64,000 bases of DNA from Fastidiosipila sanguinis (lineage in GTDB: Bacteria; Bacillota; Clostridia; Saccharofermentanales; Fastidiosipilaceae), in assembly GCF_002998295.1 (NCBI RefSeq), contig NZ_CP027226.1:186001-250000 (forward strand). Direction: 5' to 3'. Within the stretch, counting starts at the first letter, position 1, and every line of letters begins with the position of its first letter. Position numbers and translations under genes: made by a program. Of the stretch, positions 25,990 through 36,700 are shown piece after piece. Under the pieces are notes generated by a model. It did no database searches. It saw only the letters and a program-made list of their open reading frames with translations, and had not been told where the DNA came from.

Positions 25990-26893
25990 GATAAATAATT
26001 TAAATAAGGATTTCAATGGCTTCAAGGTTTTGATTGACCTGAATTGGGAATTGCCTTCAGGGAATATTGTGGGATTAATTGGTAGTAATGGTGCTGGTAA
26101 ATCTACTTTATTGCGCTGTATAAGTAATGTTTATAACTACAATGAAGGCGAAATACTTTTTAATGATGTTTCTACAAAAATAGATAGAAGTGAACTTTTC
26201 TTCGTTAGTGATGAACCTTTTTATTTCAATCGTTTTAACACTAGAGATATGAAAGATTTTTATAAGAGCTTCTACAAGAATTTTGATGAAGAGAAGTATC
26301 AGGAATTGCTTAAGAAATTTAGTTTTGATGAACTTAAACCAATCAATGAATTGTCAAAAGGATTGAAGCGACAAAGTGCGATAATTTTAGGCTTGAGTAC
26401 ATGTCCAAAATTACTACTAATGGATGAGTCATTTGATGGATTAGATCCTAAAATGAGACTTACCCTTAAGCGTGAGCTGATTCATCTGGTAGAGGAAGAA
26501 GATGTGCTAGTAATTATTAGTTCGCATAATATTCGTGAATTAGAAGATATTTGTGACTCTATGGCTCTGCTTGAGAACAATCAGATAGTCTTTGACCAGA
26601 CACTAGAGGAACTAAATAATAATTATCACAAGGTACAGTTAGGTTATAAAGAAGCTCCAGCAGCTGGTGTATTCGATAATATTCCACTACTATATTTAGA
26701 ACAAAATAACAAGGTGGTTACTGTGATTTATCATGGTGAAGAAGCTGAAGAACAACTGAAAGGCACAAACCCAATCTTGCTCAACCCGTTATCAGTTTCA
26801 ATGGAAGAGATATTTGTTGCTGAGATGGAGAATAAGCATAGCGGTTCTGATCGTAGTTCTGAGCTAGGATCTTCTTCGAAAGCGGAGGCTTAA
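25982..26893 (+). CDS. ABC transporter ATP-binding protein (YtrB-like)
   Basis: 303-residue ABC ATPase. Walker A GSNGAGKST (about residues 34-42), signature LSKGLKRQSA (about 125) in place of LSGGQ, and Walker B LLLMDESFDGLD (about 144-155) with the catalytic Glu and switch His (ISSHN). A poorly conserved C-terminal domain follows. It energises the two membrane proteins encoded downstream. The GGAGGT site lies in the end of the GntR gene, so the two are coupled. Confidence 0.9.
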   Translation: MLKINNLNKDFNGFKVLIDLNWELPSGNIVGLIGSNGAGKSTLLRCISNVYNYNEGEILFNDVSTKIDRSELFFVSDEPFYFNRFNTRDMKDFYKSFYKNFDEEKYQELLKKFSFDELKPINELSKGLKRQSAIILGLSTCPKLLLMDESFDGLDPKMRLTLKRELIHLVEEEDVLVIISSHNIRELEDICDSMALLENNQIVFDQTLEELNNNYHKVQLGYKEAPAAGVFDNIPLLYLEQNNKVVTVIYHGEEAEEQLKGTNPILLNPLSVSMEEIFVAEMENKHSGSDRSSELGSSSKAEA

Positions 26894-26894
26894 A

Positions 26895-28493
26895 ATGGGA
26901 GCAAAAGAAGTAAGTTTAAAATTAAATAGAAATAATTCTCCGAAAGTATTTAAGAATTACTTTGTATTTATGCTAAAAGAGCATAAGAACAGTGTTTTCG
27001 GTGTTCTAATTACATTATTAGGGTTAGCAACATTACCATGGTTGATGATGATAATTACCTCTGATAATGTGAATGATTATGGAGTATTTTCAATTAACTA
27101 TACCCATTTCACTGGTGGAGTAGCAGATCAAAGTTTATTAGGTCTCTCTAGACTTTTAATGATCATTTTGCCGTTCGAGGTATTTAAATATTTATATGAC
27201 AAAAACAAAATGGATAGATATTGGAGTTTACCTATATCTAGAACTAAGTTATTTATGTTCAATACACTTTTTGTATGGGTTATTGTAGCGATACCGACTG
27301 TATTGACTTATTATCTACAGATTATCTTGGGTCATTTTTTAAATTTCACTGGTAAGAGTTTAATCATGCCAACATTGGGAACTATAGTAATTAGATCAGT
27401 GGTCCTTCTAACAATTTGTTTATTCTCATTGGCACTCAGTGTTCTTTCTATTATAATGACGACCAGTGTATTTAATGGGTATATTTGTGCAGTAGCTTTG
27501 AACTATATACCGGTAGCACTGATTTCACTAGTGAAGTCATATATTAATTATTTCCCAGGTTATACTCCTAGCTTAGATTCTAAGTCAGATTCATATTTGG
27601 ATTTATTCAGTATTAACGGCTTGTTAATGAGAATTTTTGAAGATAAGAATGGAGTTAACCATGTTTTAGCAATTAGTATTTACGTAGTTTTGGCTATCTT
27701 AATACTATTGTTATCAGCATTTTTATACAAACGTAGACATGTAGAGAGAATCGGTTCTGCATATATGTTCAAGTATTTTTATACAGGTATAGTCTTTATT
27801 TCAGTATTTATAGTTTTGGTATCCTTGTTCAAATCTATAGTATTTAATAACAACAATTATTCAATAGACTTAATTGACAAAATAAAAGACAATGCCATAA
27901 ATATAGCTTCTATCTTCACTGGAGGTTTAGTTGTATTTTTCATAATCAATATGTTTATGAAACATGGCAAAACAAAAATTTTTAGAACTGTAATTTCATA
28001 CACTTTGATTGCTGCCCTAGCTTTTGGCACAAGTGTTTATGGATTAATGGAAATTGAAAGAAAATCTGCTTTAGCAGTGCCAGAGTTAAGAGAGGTTGAT
28101 GAGATTAAGTTAGTTGCTTACGATGGTGTCTTTAGGGAAAGTAAATCTGTAAAAGATGAAGAGAATGCAGAAATATTTAATTATGTAGGTGTAACACCTC
28201 ACTTTAAGAGACACTTCACTAAGAATCCAGATGAGATTGCAAAGATTAGAGAATTACATATAAAAGCAGCTAAACAACAAACAGGTTTTGAGGTGGAAAA
28301 TCAATATGAAATTCCAGAAGATGAATATTCAGAAGCATTGGTTAAAATTGTATATTACGACAAATCTGGAGCGACAATAATGCAGCGAGAATATTATTTC
28401 TACTATGATGACGTAGAGGTGCTTTCAAAAATATTTGGTCAAAATATAGATCTTGTTCCCATCAGGGAAGCATTTAGAAAGGGGCTAGAGTAA
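26895..28493 (+). CDS. ABC transporter membrane protein (large permease)
   Basis: 532 residues with two groups of membrane segments (about residues 25-300 and 335-380). A long hydrophilic, probably external, C-terminal domain (about 385-532) follows. It starts one base after the ATPase stop and ends overlapping the next permease start, so it is part of one four-gene operon. The YDKNKMDRYWSLPISRTKLF motif is typical of ABC-2 permeases that work with YtrA-regulated ATPases. Substrate unknown. Confidence 0.75.
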   Translation: MGAKEVSLKLNRNNSPKVFKNYFVFMLKEHKNSVFGVLITLLGLATLPWLMMIITSDNVNDYGVFSINYTHFTGGVADQSLLGLSRLLMIILPFEVFKYLYDKNKMDRYWSLPISRTKLFMFNTLFVWVIVAIPTVLTYYLQIILGHFLNFTGKSLIMPTLGTIVIRSVVLLTICLFSLALSVLSIIMTTSVFNGYICAVALNYIPVALISLVKSYINYFPGYTPSLDSKSDSYLDLFSINGLLMRIFEDKNGVNHVLAISIYVVLAILILLLSAFLYKRRHVERIGSAYMFKYFYTGIVFISVFIVLVSLFKSIVFNNNNYSIDLIDKIKDNAINIASIFTGGLVVFFIINMFMKHGKTKIFRTVISYTLIAALAFGTSVYGLMEIERKSALAVPELREVDEIKLVAYDGVFRESKSVKDEENAEIFNYVGVTPHFKRHFTKNPDEIAKIRELHIKAAKQQTGFEVENQYEIPEDEYSEALVKIVYYDKSGATIMQREYYFYYDDVEVLSKIFGQNIDLVPIREAFRKGLE

Positions 28494-29560
28494 TGAAATA
28501 CAAAAATTATTTTAAAGTTTTTATAAAAAGAAATGCAGCCTTGTTTTTCAGTATATTTATTGCCTTTTTGACTTTTACAACACTACCTATTTGGAGCAGT
28601 GTTAGAACTATAAATGAAGTACAATACATCGACACGTATAGTTTCCCGTATGGGAAAGCTCTTTTTGTTGCAGTTACATTTGCAAGTTTGGTAATAGTCT
28701 CAATATTACCGCTAATTACACTGAGGAGTATCTATAACAGCAATGATTTAGATACATACTTTTCTGTTGATTTACCTAAAGAAAAAATGCTCTTTTTCGA
28801 TATGCTAAACACCTATTTACTTTTCCTTATACCATATGTGATTTTTGCAATTGTAAATGGTGGAATTGTTTATCTGGGAATCAATAAGCATATACTATAT
28901 CTAATGCCATTACATAGATATATAATTTATATTGTAGCTTTAGCGTTAATGGCTTTTTTCTGCCTGGTTTTAACTACTTTTATTATGACAAGCAGCACTA
29001 ATTTAGGTAGTGCAGTTATTTATAGTGCGGTGGGTTTCTTACTCCCATCTATTTATTGGGGTATTCTTAAAGATGTTATTGTTGGACCTAATCGTAGCCC
29101 AATTCAAAGGTGGTTAGACAGAGTTTTAGACTTATTAAATCCATTTTCAAATATTGGTATATTAACTGTTAATGAAAATTTTTACTTGCACTTATTGATG
29201 GTATTTATCTATGTGTTTTTAGCTATTGTTTTGATTGTCTGGACTTTTAAGAATTTTGCCAAATATAAGGTTGAGAACATCAATTCAGAGGAGCAATTGC
29301 CAGGCTTCTATGGATTTATGACTTATGCTTTTGGTATAGGCGCTTATTCTTGGATATTTATGAGATTTTTCAAGTATAGTTACAACGCTTTAACTGCGAA
29401 TGTATTCGTTCTAGTGGTAGGTTTAGTTGCTTATTATGCGGTAATGATGATAAGAGGAAAAGGCAAAGTAAATTGGTCTAAGTTCTTTGGGGATTATATT
29501 TTGATATCAGCTATTGGTTTGATTTTAGGATTCTTGCTATCTGTATTTACTAGGTTTTAA
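28493..29560 (+). CDS. ABC transporter membrane protein (small permease)
   Basis: 355 residues, about eight membrane segments. RSIYNSNDLDTYFSVDLPKEKMLFFD corresponds to the coupling-helix region of the previous permease, indicating that the two are distant paralogues that probably form a heterodimer. One-base overlap with the upstream gene. Last gene of the operon; a 100-base gap to hflX follows without an obvious strong terminator. Confidence 0.75.
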   Translation: MKYKNYFKVFIKRNAALFFSIFIAFLTFTTLPIWSSVRTINEVQYIDTYSFPYGKALFVAVTFASLVIVSILPLITLRSIYNSNDLDTYFSVDLPKEKMLFFDMLNTYLLFLIPYVIFAIVNGGIVYLGINKHILYLMPLHRYIIYIVALALMAFFCLVLTTFIMTSSTNLGSAVIYSAVGFLLPSIYWGILKDVIVGPNRSPIQRWLDRVLDLLNPFSNIGILTVNENFYLHLLMVFIYVFLAIVLIVWTFKNFAKYKVENINSEEQLPGFYGFMTYAFGIGAYSWIFMRFFKYSYNALTANVFVLVVGLVAYYAVMMIRGKGKVNWSKFFGDYILISAIGLILGFLLSVFTRF

Positions 29561-29660
29561 GAATTATAAGTGCCTTATCTACAGCAACAGTGAATATTGA
29601 AAAGCATTTAAGTTCGCTTTGCTTTATAATTAAGTAAAAGATCATAAGAATGGAGATGCT

Positions 29661-31217
29661 TTGTTGATATACACACCAGATAGAGATGAATTTATATCCG
29701 AAGAATTAGAGAACTATGATGTGCAAGAAGATATGCATGTAGATGCACAAGATTATGCACTAGAAGACGACCTTTTTGATGAAGATGTTTATTATCCTCA
29801 AGATAGTTCTACTAGAATGGATTTTGTTGATGAAGACTTTAACCTAGAGTCCATGTTTACCCAAGAAGATAATTATGATTCAGTCGGGTTGACAGGACAG
29901 GAGTCTGGTCGTAGCCAGAGAGGTGAAGCTGAGATTGCTTACCTTGTAGGTTTGAATTTGGGCCAAGGTCCGGAGTCTATAGATAAAACAGAAAGATCAT
30001 TGCTAGAGCTTAAAGAACTAGCGGAAACTTGTGGAGCTATGGTTCTAGGTGCAGATTATCAGAATAGAAATAATGTAAGTGCATCAACATATCTTGGTAA
30101 GGGTAAAATTATTGAGATAGCAGAATATGCAAAAGCGATGGGGTGCGATACCTTGATCTTTGATGATCCATTGAGTGGTAGTCAGATTAGAAATATCCAA
30201 GAATTATCTAAGATGCGAGTCCTTGATAGAACTTTGGTCATTCTTGATATATTTGCTCGTAGAGCTAGTACCAAAGAAGGTAAATTACAAGTCGAACTTG
30301 CTCAATATAGTTATAGATTGGGCCGAGTTAGCCTGATCAACGAGGAGATGAGTAGACTTGGTGGTGGTATTGGTACTAGGGGTCCAGGTGAGACTCAGCT
30401 AGAGAGGGATAGACGTCACATTAGGAATAGAATTAATAATCTTAGACGTGAACTCAAGAAAGTTTCAACTCGCCGTGAGAAGGAAAGAGAAAAGCGTGAC
30501 GAGCAAGGCCAAACTATAGTAGCTATGGTTGGTTACACTAACGCAGGTAAATCAACTTTAATTAATAAACTTACAGACTCTGATTTGTATGCAATGGACC
30601 AGGTTTTCGCAACACTAGACTCAGCTTTTAGAGATTTACGTTTACCTGATGGTAGCCATGTTATTTTGGCAGATACTGTTGGTTTTATCCGTAAATTACC
30701 GCATGAGTTAGTTGAAGCTTTTAAATCAACTCTGACAGAAGTGAGTAATAGTGACTTAATACTACAGGTGTTAGATGTTTCAGACCCTGAGGCGAAAGAA
30801 CAATTGCAGATAGTAGAAGATGAGCTAAATAGATTGGAAGCAGCAGATAAGCCACGTATTCTCTTACTGAATAAAGCGGATATCGCTACTCCTCAAAATA
30901 TTGAAGCTTTTAGCCACATAAAAGAGAGTGATAGATTTAGAGTTGTGCCAACTTCAGCAGTCACAGGAGAAGGCTTGGATAAAGTTTTACAAACTGTTGC
31001 AGAATTCCTAGCTTACAGACAGAAATCTTATAGATTAGAGCTACCATATGAAGAAAGTTCATTGTATGCTTATATCAAAGACAACGGTAACCTCTTATCC
31101 GAAAACTTTGGAGAAAAAATGGAACTAGAGTTTACTCTGGATAAGCGTTTGAGTGGTCCGGTAGAAAACTACTTAAGGAAAACTTACCCAGAACGCTATG
31201 TTGAAGAAGAGTTTTAG
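29661..31217 (+). CDS. hflX: GTPase HflX with acidic N-terminal extension
   Basis: 518-residue ribosome-splitting GTPase. HflX N-domain from about residue 92 (AYLVGLNLG; TYLGKGK; RTLVILDIFARRA; LGGGIGTRGPGETQLERDRR). G domain: GYTNAGKSTLI (about 291), DTVGF (about 337) and LLNKAD (about 402). It frees stalled or hibernating ribosomes under stress. The first ~90 residues are an extra, strongly acidic tail rich in D, E, F and Y. TTG starts at 29661 or 29664 both fit the GGAG site. Confidence 0.93.
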   Translation: MLIYTPDRDEFISEELENYDVQEDMHVDAQDYALEDDLFDEDVYYPQDSSTRMDFVDEDFNLESMFTQEDNYDSVGLTGQESGRSQRGEAEIAYLVGLNLGQGPESIDKTERSLLELKELAETCGAMVLGADYQNRNNVSASTYLGKGKIIEIAEYAKAMGCDTLIFDDPLSGSQIRNIQELSKMRVLDRTLVILDIFARRASTKEGKLQVELAQYSYRLGRVSLINEEMSRLGGGIGTRGPGETQLERDRRHIRNRINNLRRELKKVSTRREKEREKRDEQGQTIVAMVGYTNAGKSTLINKLTDSDLYAMDQVFATLDSAFRDLRLPDGSHVILADTVGFIRKLPHELVEAFKSTLTEVSNSDLILQVLDVSDPEAKEQLQIVEDELNRLEAADKPRILLLNKADIATPQNIEAFSHIKESDRFRVVPTSAVTGEGLDKVLQTVAEFLAYRQKSYRLELPYEESSLYAYIKDNGNLLSENFGEKMELEFTLDKRLSGPVENYLRKTYPERYVEEEF

Positions 31218-31352
31218 GATAGCTATTTTGATGAAACAATTTTAGCGAGCTTTTACTAAGTGTGTTAAAAACTCATAATTAGAAAACTCATAATTATAAA
31301 ACCTATAGATGGAATAATAAATTATCATTCAAAAGGAGCCTATTGAATAGAT

Positions 31353-32507
31353 ATGGAAGTCAAAAAGAAGATTAGTAATGGCGTAGATCGTTTGATAGAA
31401 TTTAAAGATGAATATTTAATGGATAGAGTCGGTCTTTTAACTACCGGAGCTTCAATGGATAGACATCTTAATTCTACTTTGGCAGTGATTAACAACCATA
31501 TGGATTTGACAAGTCTTTTTGGAGCTGAATTTGGTGTGCTGGGCGAGAAAACTTCAGGTGAAAGGTATGAGAGTTATAAGGATATTTGGACAGGCTTAAC
31601 AGTATTTTCGCTGTATAGATATGGATCTTTCCATTTTACTCATGAGATGTTGGCCTCGTTTGATACCCTATTCGTTGACCTCCCTTTGACAGGCTTAAGA
31701 TATGATTCATATATAGAGACTCTGCATAGATTATTACGACAACTTGGAAATACAGATAAGAAGGTAGTTATTCTCGATAGACCAAATCCTCTTGGAGGTG
31801 AGCTCGTACAAGGGCCAGTTATAGAGGGTAATTACATGAATGATGATGAGTTTCCGTTGCCAATTAGATATGGCATGACCATAGGTGAGTTGGCTGTCAT
31901 GATGAATACAGTCAATAATCTGCATTGTAATTTACAAGTTATTGAATTGAGAAACTGGGAACGTAAGGATACATTCGATGATACCGATGCATTGTGGAAC
32001 ATGCCTAGACTAGAGTATCCAAATCTAGACGGATTGATTTTGGCTAGTGGTTTACACTTGCTTGAAGGAACTAATGTATCTTTTGGTGAAGGTACGAGTT
32101 TACCTTTCCAAGTAATTGCAGCGCCTTTCTTGGATGCAGTTCAATTGGCAGCAAACTTGAATAAAGTACTTATTAGCGGCATTAGATTTACCCCAATTTA
32201 CTTCACTCCAACTAAAGGAATGTACCAGGGAACAAAAGTTCAAGGGGTAAGAATTCATGTTACTCAGAGAAAGAAAATTAAACCTATTGATATGGCCATT
32301 GCTATTATTGCTGAACTTAAGCGCATAGTAGACAAAGATCTGCTGTTTGTGCCTGCAGATAATGACCAGTACTTAAAGATAGACAAAATGTTTGGTAATA
32401 GTAAGTTGAGTAGGCAACATGCTAATTCTCAAGAGTTAATTAGAGAGACAAAACGTGAAGCCGACGCTTTCAAAGAGAAATCTAAGGAGTTTTACTTATA
32501 TGAATAA
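31353..32507 (+). CDS. DUF1343 / NamZ-like protein with altered active-site motif
   Basis: 384 residues across the DUF1343 family, whose characterised member NamZ is an exo-beta-N-acetylmuramidase. Conserved blocks: VGLLTTGASMDR, ILDRPNPLGG, PIRYGMTIGELA, GTNVSFGEGTSLPF and a C-terminal GVRIHVT. The usual PEHG is AEFG (residues 58-61), keeping the Glu but not the His. No signal peptide is present, so a cytoplasmic role in peptidoglycan recycling, or loss of activity, is possible. A single gene with AAGGAG 13 bases upstream. Confidence 0.75.
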   Translation: MEVKKKISNGVDRLIEFKDEYLMDRVGLLTTGASMDRHLNSTLAVINNHMDLTSLFGAEFGVLGEKTSGERYESYKDIWTGLTVFSLYRYGSFHFTHEMLASFDTLFVDLPLTGLRYDSYIETLHRLLRQLGNTDKKVVILDRPNPLGGELVQGPVIEGNYMNDDEFPLPIRYGMTIGELAVMMNTVNNLHCNLQVIELRNWERKDTFDDTDALWNMPRLEYPNLDGLILASGLHLLEGTNVSFGEGTSLPFQVIAAPFLDAVQLAANLNKVLISGIRFTPIYFTPTKGMYQGTKVQGVRIHVTQRKKIKPIDMAIAIIAELKRIVDKDLLFVPADNDQYLKIDKMFGNSKLSRQHANSQELIRETKREADAFKEKSKEFYLYE

Positions 32508-32552
32508 TAAGTGAGATTAACTGAGATCTTGTTTGGAAAATAAAAAAAGTTT

Positions 32553-32608
32553 AAACTCCGATGTTTAGTGATTCTTTGAGGATTTTCTGAAACAACGGAG
32601 TTTTATTT
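32553..32608 (+). terminator. Terminator after the NamZ-like gene
   Basis: Stem AAACTCCG (32553-32560) with CGGAGTTT (32596-32603), a 35-base loop, then a T-rich tail. Weaker than others here because of the long loop. Confidence 0.55.
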
Positions 32609-32821
32609 TGCGTAAATGATGCTTTTATTTTTAATCATTTAGCTTAAGTTTTAGTGCATAATTTATTTTAGGAGTAGTTTCATGAGGATTTATAATTTTA
32701 AAATCATATATCCACCTCTCGAGGACTGATGTGACAAAAGGAAGTTAAAATGTAATTTTAATGTAACATTTAATTAGCTGAATTTAATCTTCTATTAACA
32801 ATAAAAAGGCGATACTTGCTA

Positions 32822-32898
32822 ATGTCCACACAGTTATCCACATTATCCACATAAAAATATAAAAATATTTGTATTTCTGTTTTCAAGACGGTGGATAA
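32822..32898. promoter_or_regulatory. DnaA-box cluster
   Basis: Two perfect TTATCCACA boxes directly abut (32834-32842 and 32843-32851). A degenerate box (ATGTCCACA) precedes them at 32822 and an inverted 8/9 match lies at 32890-32898. An A/T-only run separates the last from the pair. This is much denser than chance and indicates DnaA binding, either to control pth-mfd or as part of a replication-related locus. Confidence 0.65.
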
Positions 32899-33072
32899 GT
32901 TTAATTGAATTAAATGTACTCGAGAGAAGAACAAACAAGATATTTTTTAGGTTTATTTTGTTTTACCATGCTTGAAACTAAACTTTTTAGAGGGAAAATC
33001 AAGCTAATCACGAGAGCTATCGTCTTTAGATGATATTAAATGATTTATGATATAACTTTATGCAAGTCAAAG

Positions 33073-33081
33073 TGTTATAAT
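33073..33081 (+). promoter_or_regulatory. Extended -10 promoter of pth-mfd
   Basis: TGTTATAAT, a perfect TGnTATAAT, 45 bases before the pth start. No clear -35 hexamer. Confidence 0.5.
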
Positions 33082-33126
33082 CAGCTTTCGTATATTTATA
33101 AAAAGATATAAAACGGAGTGAATTTT

Positions 33127-33744
33127 GTGATGTTTTTTAAGAAAAAAGGTAATACAGAAAATAATCAAGATGCTATTTTAGTTGTAGGCTTAGGGAATAT
33201 AGGTAAAGAATACGAGAAAACCAGACATAATGCTGGATTTATATTTGTTGAAGAGCTAGCCTTACGACATAAAGGTAATTGGAAAAAGTCTAAATTTTCA
33301 GCAGATATTTGTGACATCAATATTGCCGGTAAGAAAATTATTTTAGCTAAGCCGACTACACTAATGAATTTATCTGGTATTGCTGTGCAGAAACTCCTTA
33401 AATTTTACAAAATACCATTGGAAAATCTTTTTATAGCTTATGATGATATTGATATAAATATTGGGAAAATTAGAGTCAGAGAATCTGGCAGTGCTGGGAC
33501 TCACAACGGTATGAAATCTATAATTAAGGAAATTGGTAGCAAAGATTTCCCTAGGATTCGCTTAGGAATTGGACCTAAACCTGAATATGGAGATATGGTA
33601 AGTTTCGTCTTGGGTAAGTTTACTGCAGGTGAGATGAAGGCACTAGATATTGCAGTTAATAATGCTATTGAATTAATAGAATTAACTGTGGAGAAGAATT
33701 TGCAGTTGGCAATGAATGAGGTATTAGGAAATAAACATGCTTAA
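33127..33744 (+). CDS. pth: Peptidyl-tRNA hydrolase
   Basis: About 205 residues. It recycles peptidyl-tRNA released by abortive translation. Family blocks: VGLGNIGKEYEKTRHNAGF with the catalytic His and Asn, KPTTLMNLSGIAV, DDIDINIGKIRVRESGSAGTHNGMKSI, and RLGIG. GTG 33127 is chosen for its nine-base spacing from GGAG; ATG 33130 and GTG 33118 are alternatives. Its 3' end overlaps mfd by eight bases. The pth-mfd pairing is classical in Bacillota. Confidence 0.95.
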   Translation: MMFFKKKGNTENNQDAILVVGLGNIGKEYEKTRHNAGFIFVEELALRHKGNWKKSKFSADICDINIAGKKIILAKPTTLMNLSGIAVQKLLKFYKIPLENLFIAYDDIDINIGKIRVRESGSAGTHNGMKSIIKEIGSKDFPRIRLGIGPKPEYGDMVSFVLGKFTAGEMKALDIAVNNAIELIELTVEKNLQLAMNEVLGNKHA

Positions 33745-36700
33745 TGACAAAGCAAAATCGGAAACTAAAGCAGAAAAAATAAACAAAGAGAATTGGATAG
33801 TTGAGAGCGCATTAATAGATCCAAAATTTACAGAGTTAAAAGACATCTGGAATCTAGGTGCTTATAAGAAAACATTAGCGGTTAACAGTAAGCAACTATC
33901 TCATATAAATGTTGTAGGTCCAATAGAGAACCATGCAGCATTTATTTTGTCTGCTCTGCTTTTGCAAAAAGATGACAATGACTTCGCCTTTGTCGTAGCA
34001 AGTGATCCACTGCAATCTCGCCGGTTACAAGAAGCGTTGAAGGCTTTTTATCCCGGAGAGGTATTAGAGTTTCCAGCTAGGGAATTTAACCTAAGTCGGA
34101 TAGAATCTGCGAGCAAAAATGAGATGCACCAACGTATTAAGGTTATAAGTCGTTTGCTTGAGACACGAGAAGAGAAGCTGAGACCGATTGTCTTAATAAC
34201 TGCTGCAGCTTTGCAACAACGCATGCCTGATATGTCGAGCCTCTTAGATAGATATATAAAGATTGACCTTAATACTATTATGGAACCAGCAGAGCTTGTG
34301 GCAAGACTTAGCGATATAGGTTACAAGCACTCTGAAGTAGCAGAAAATGCAGGTGAGTTTTCGCAAAGAGGAGATATAGTTGACCTAGTGCCAATAAATG
34401 CGGATGAAAATGGTATAAGAATTTCTTTCTTTGATAATGAAATTGAACAAATTAGATTATATGACTTAGAATCTCAACGTCAGTTCGATGAAGTTAATGA
34501 AATAATTATTTCACCGGCGCAAGAAATTAACATTAGCGATGAACAAAGAATAACTCTGGTCGAGAGAATCAAAGACTTCCGAGATGAGCAGAGTGAAAAT
34601 ATGTATAAAAAGGCTGCCAGTCGAGATGAGGTTGAAGCATTCAAAGCTCTTTGTAACTATGATATTGAACGCTTAGAAAATAACTTAAGCGTTGAGATTT
34701 TAGATCGTTGGCTAGAATTCATTTACCCAGAGAAAACAAGTATTCTTGATTATTTCCAAGAGTTATGTGGTAGGGCAGTAGTTTTTGAACTGAAAAAACT
34801 ACAAGAGTTTTTAGATGCTTGGCAAGCTAGCAAAGAGCAACAGATCAAGCAGCTGCTTGTACAGGGCAAAACTACAACCCTAGTGGCAGAGAATATTATT
34901 GGAAAAGTTGCCATAATGAAGAGCTTGGATCAAGATTTTCAGGTTTTGGGTTTTGCGTTGCTAGATGGTTCTGGTAATGGTTTCCCTGCTGCCAAGAAAT
35001 TTGCATTCAGAAGCTTAGCTGCCGAGAATTATAGAGCTAGAGAAGATGAGTTCTATGAGATGTTAAAAGAACGTCAGGCGGAAAATAAATTCACATGTAT
35101 ATATGTAGCTGATGATAGTAAGCGAGATGCTCTTAATGAGAAGTTATTGCTTAATGCTCCTGCAGCGGTAAAAAGACTAATACCAAGAGCGCTGAATGAA
35201 GGTTTTGTCTGGCCTGATGCGAAGCTAGCAATTTTTGGAACTGAGAATGTTTTTGGAAAACGTTATAAGCGCAATAAGCGTAGGAAAAAGAATGAGCAGA
35301 CAATTAAATTCTTCTCAGATCTTGAGATTGGTTCCTATGTGGTACATGAGGATCATGGTATAGGTTTATACGAGGGTATTGAAACTATTACAACTGCATC
35401 AGGAAGCAAAGATTATATTAAAGTATCCTATGCTAAAGGTGATAGTCTATTCTTGCCAATGGAAGCCATAGAGCAACTTAGCAAGTATGTAGGTATGGAC
35501 AACAGGAAGCCTAGACTTTCTAGCCTGGGCGGAGGCGAATGGTCTAAGCTAAAAACTCGAGCCAGAGATTCCATTAAGAAGTTGGCAACAAATATTGTCA
35601 AACTTTATGCAGAGCGCAATCGCATAAAAGGTTATAAGTTTAGTGAGGATACAGTTTGGGATAATGAATTTGCGGAAGGTTTCCCTTTTGAAGAGACTGA
35701 GGATCAACTGGAAGCTATGGAAGACGTTAGAGAAGACATGCAGTCTGACAAAGTCATGGATAGGCTCTTAATCGGAGATGTTGGCTTTGGCAAAACTGAA
35801 GTAGCTTTTAGAGCGATGTTTAAAGCTGTTTCAAACGGTATGCAGGCAGCAATGCTTTCGCCAACTACTGTTCTAACTCAACAACATTACGAAAATTTCA
35901 AGGAACGTGCTAAGGGCTATCCTATTGAAGTTGCTGTCTTGAGTAGATTTACAAGCAAAAAAGAACAGCAAGAGATTGTTAAAGGACTGAAGAATGGCAT
36001 GGTTGATGTGGTTATTGGAACGCATAGGTTGTTGTCTGATGATGTGCAATTTAAGCGTTTGGGTGTGCTAGTAGTGGATGAGGAGCAGAGATTTGGAGTT
36101 GACCACAAAGAAAAATTAAAAGAAAAATATCCAAATGTGGATGTGCTCTCTCTAAGTGCTACACCTATACCAAGAACTTTGCATATGTCTCTGTCTGGAA
36201 TTAGAGATATTTCACTTTTGGAAGAACCTCCACAAGAGCGTAGAGAGATACAGACCTTTGTCCTGGAATATGATGAGGCGATTATTAATGAAGCTATTGT
36301 TAGAGAAGTTGGTCGTGGGGGTCAGGTTTTTTACCTGATAAATAATGTAAAAAAAATACCTGAGATTGTTAAACACTTAGAGGAAAAAATACCTGGGTTA
36401 AGAGTATCTATCGGCCACGGTCAAATGCCTGAGTCACAACTTGAAGCAATAATACATGCTTTTATTAAAGGTGAGTCAGATGTGCTAGTGTGTACAACTA
36501 TCATTGAATCAGGAATTGATATGCCAAATGTCAATACGCTTATAGCTCGTGATGCAGATAGACTGGGATTGGCTCAGCTTTATCAAATTAAGGGGCGTGT
36601 AGGAAGATCTAATAAACAAGCTTATGCGTTTATAACCTATGATGGTAACAAAAATTTGACCGAAGATGCACAGAAGAGACTAGCGACAATAAGAGACTTC

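Larger units (their letters stand above)
32508..33117. other. 610-bp AT-rich non-coding region
   Basis: No credible gene on either strand. It holds, in order, a terminator (32553-32608), an AT-rich stretch, a cluster of DnaA boxes (32822-32898) next to an A/T run (ATAAAAATATAAAAATATTT), and the pth promoter (33073-33081). It is the longest gene-free stretch of the window outside mobile DNA. Confidence 0.7.

Noticed and set aside
32508-33117. Chromosomal replication origin
   Set aside because: DnaA boxes are present, but no dnaA, dnaN, rpmH or gyrase genes are nearby and genes on both sides point the same way, so the stronger claim is not supported here.
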